This document shows, in pieces, positions 6,972 through 7,012 of a DNA stretch of 7,012 bases. Source of the stretch: Zipacnadum sp036504235 (GTDB lineage Bacteria; Armatimonadota; Zipacnadia; Zipacnadales; Zipacnadaceae); contig DASXVN010000078.1 in assembly GCA_036504235.1 (NCBI GenBank), forward strand, positions 1 through 7,012. Direction: 5' to 3'. The translations under genes were made by a program, and so were the position numbers. How positions within the stretch are numbered: position 1 is the first letter of the stretch; every line of letters starts with the position of its first letter. Below the pieces are notes generated by a model that saw only the letters and a program-made list of their open reading frames with translations, did not search any database and was not told the origin of the DNA.

Positions 6972-6992
6972 GGCGGGGGCTCGTACCCCGCC
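6972..6992. repeat. GC-rich inverted repeat downstream of aconitase
   Basis: GGCGGGG (6972-6978) and CCCCGCC (6986-6992) are exact reverse complements around a 7-base loop, GCTCGTA. It begins 31 bases after the aconitase stop and could stop transcription, but no T-run follows. The flank GTAGGGC at 6968-6974 parallels the GTAGGAC flank of the repeat at 4456-4480, suggesting two members of one family. The rest of positions 6941-7012 shows no gene. Confidence 0.65.
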
Positions 6993-7012
6993 GGACTAAC
7001 GATTGCCTAGCG

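Noticed and set aside
6559..6999. 146-codon + strand frame overlapping the 3' end of aconitase
   Set aside because: Out-of-frame shadow of the aconitase swivel domain, rich in Arg, Gly and Pro and without a convincing ribosome binding site.

Overview
The window is GC-rich DNA from an uncultivated-looking bacterium. It carries three complete protein genes, the last codons of a fourth, and intergenic DNA unusually rich in perfect inverted repeats. A very large exported sugar-binding and glycoside-hydrolase-like protein, an Aquifex-type aconitase and GC-rich hairpins between genes would suit a free-living heterotroph of the Armatimonadota, Planctomycetota or a neighbouring phylum. That placement is inference: no rRNA or phylogenetic marker is present.

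Layout: positions 2-100 hold the end of an upstream gene (+), followed by a terminator-like hairpin. Positions 200-4426 (+) encode a 1408-residue exported protein. It has a signal peptide, three tandem CBM4/9-like beta-sandwich modules, an Ig-like linker, a TIM-barrel-like region resembling clan GH-A enzymes, two further beta-rich domains and a C-terminal CBM9-like domain. A perfect 11-bp inverted repeat sits in the 77-bp gap before a convergent small gene (4504-4776, -) for a 90-residue, two-helix membrane protein with a lysine/arginine-rich tail. A 232-bp divergent region (4777-5008) contains no gene but holds at least five GC-rich inverted repeats. It separates the small gene from a complete aconitate hydratase gene (5009-6940, +). 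The last 72 bases hold another GC-rich inverted repeat.

How the genes relate: the exported protein probably binds, and perhaps cleaves, a polysaccharide outside the cytoplasm, while aconitase acts in the cytoplasmic TCA cycle. Convergent and divergent orientations, with gaps full of hairpins, suggest three independent transcription units rather than an operon. No new multi-gene system is visible. The points most worth a second look are the family of intergenic hairpins whose stems differ but keep pairing, the hairpin-packed leader upstream of aconitase, and the non-standard putative catalytic motif of the large protein.
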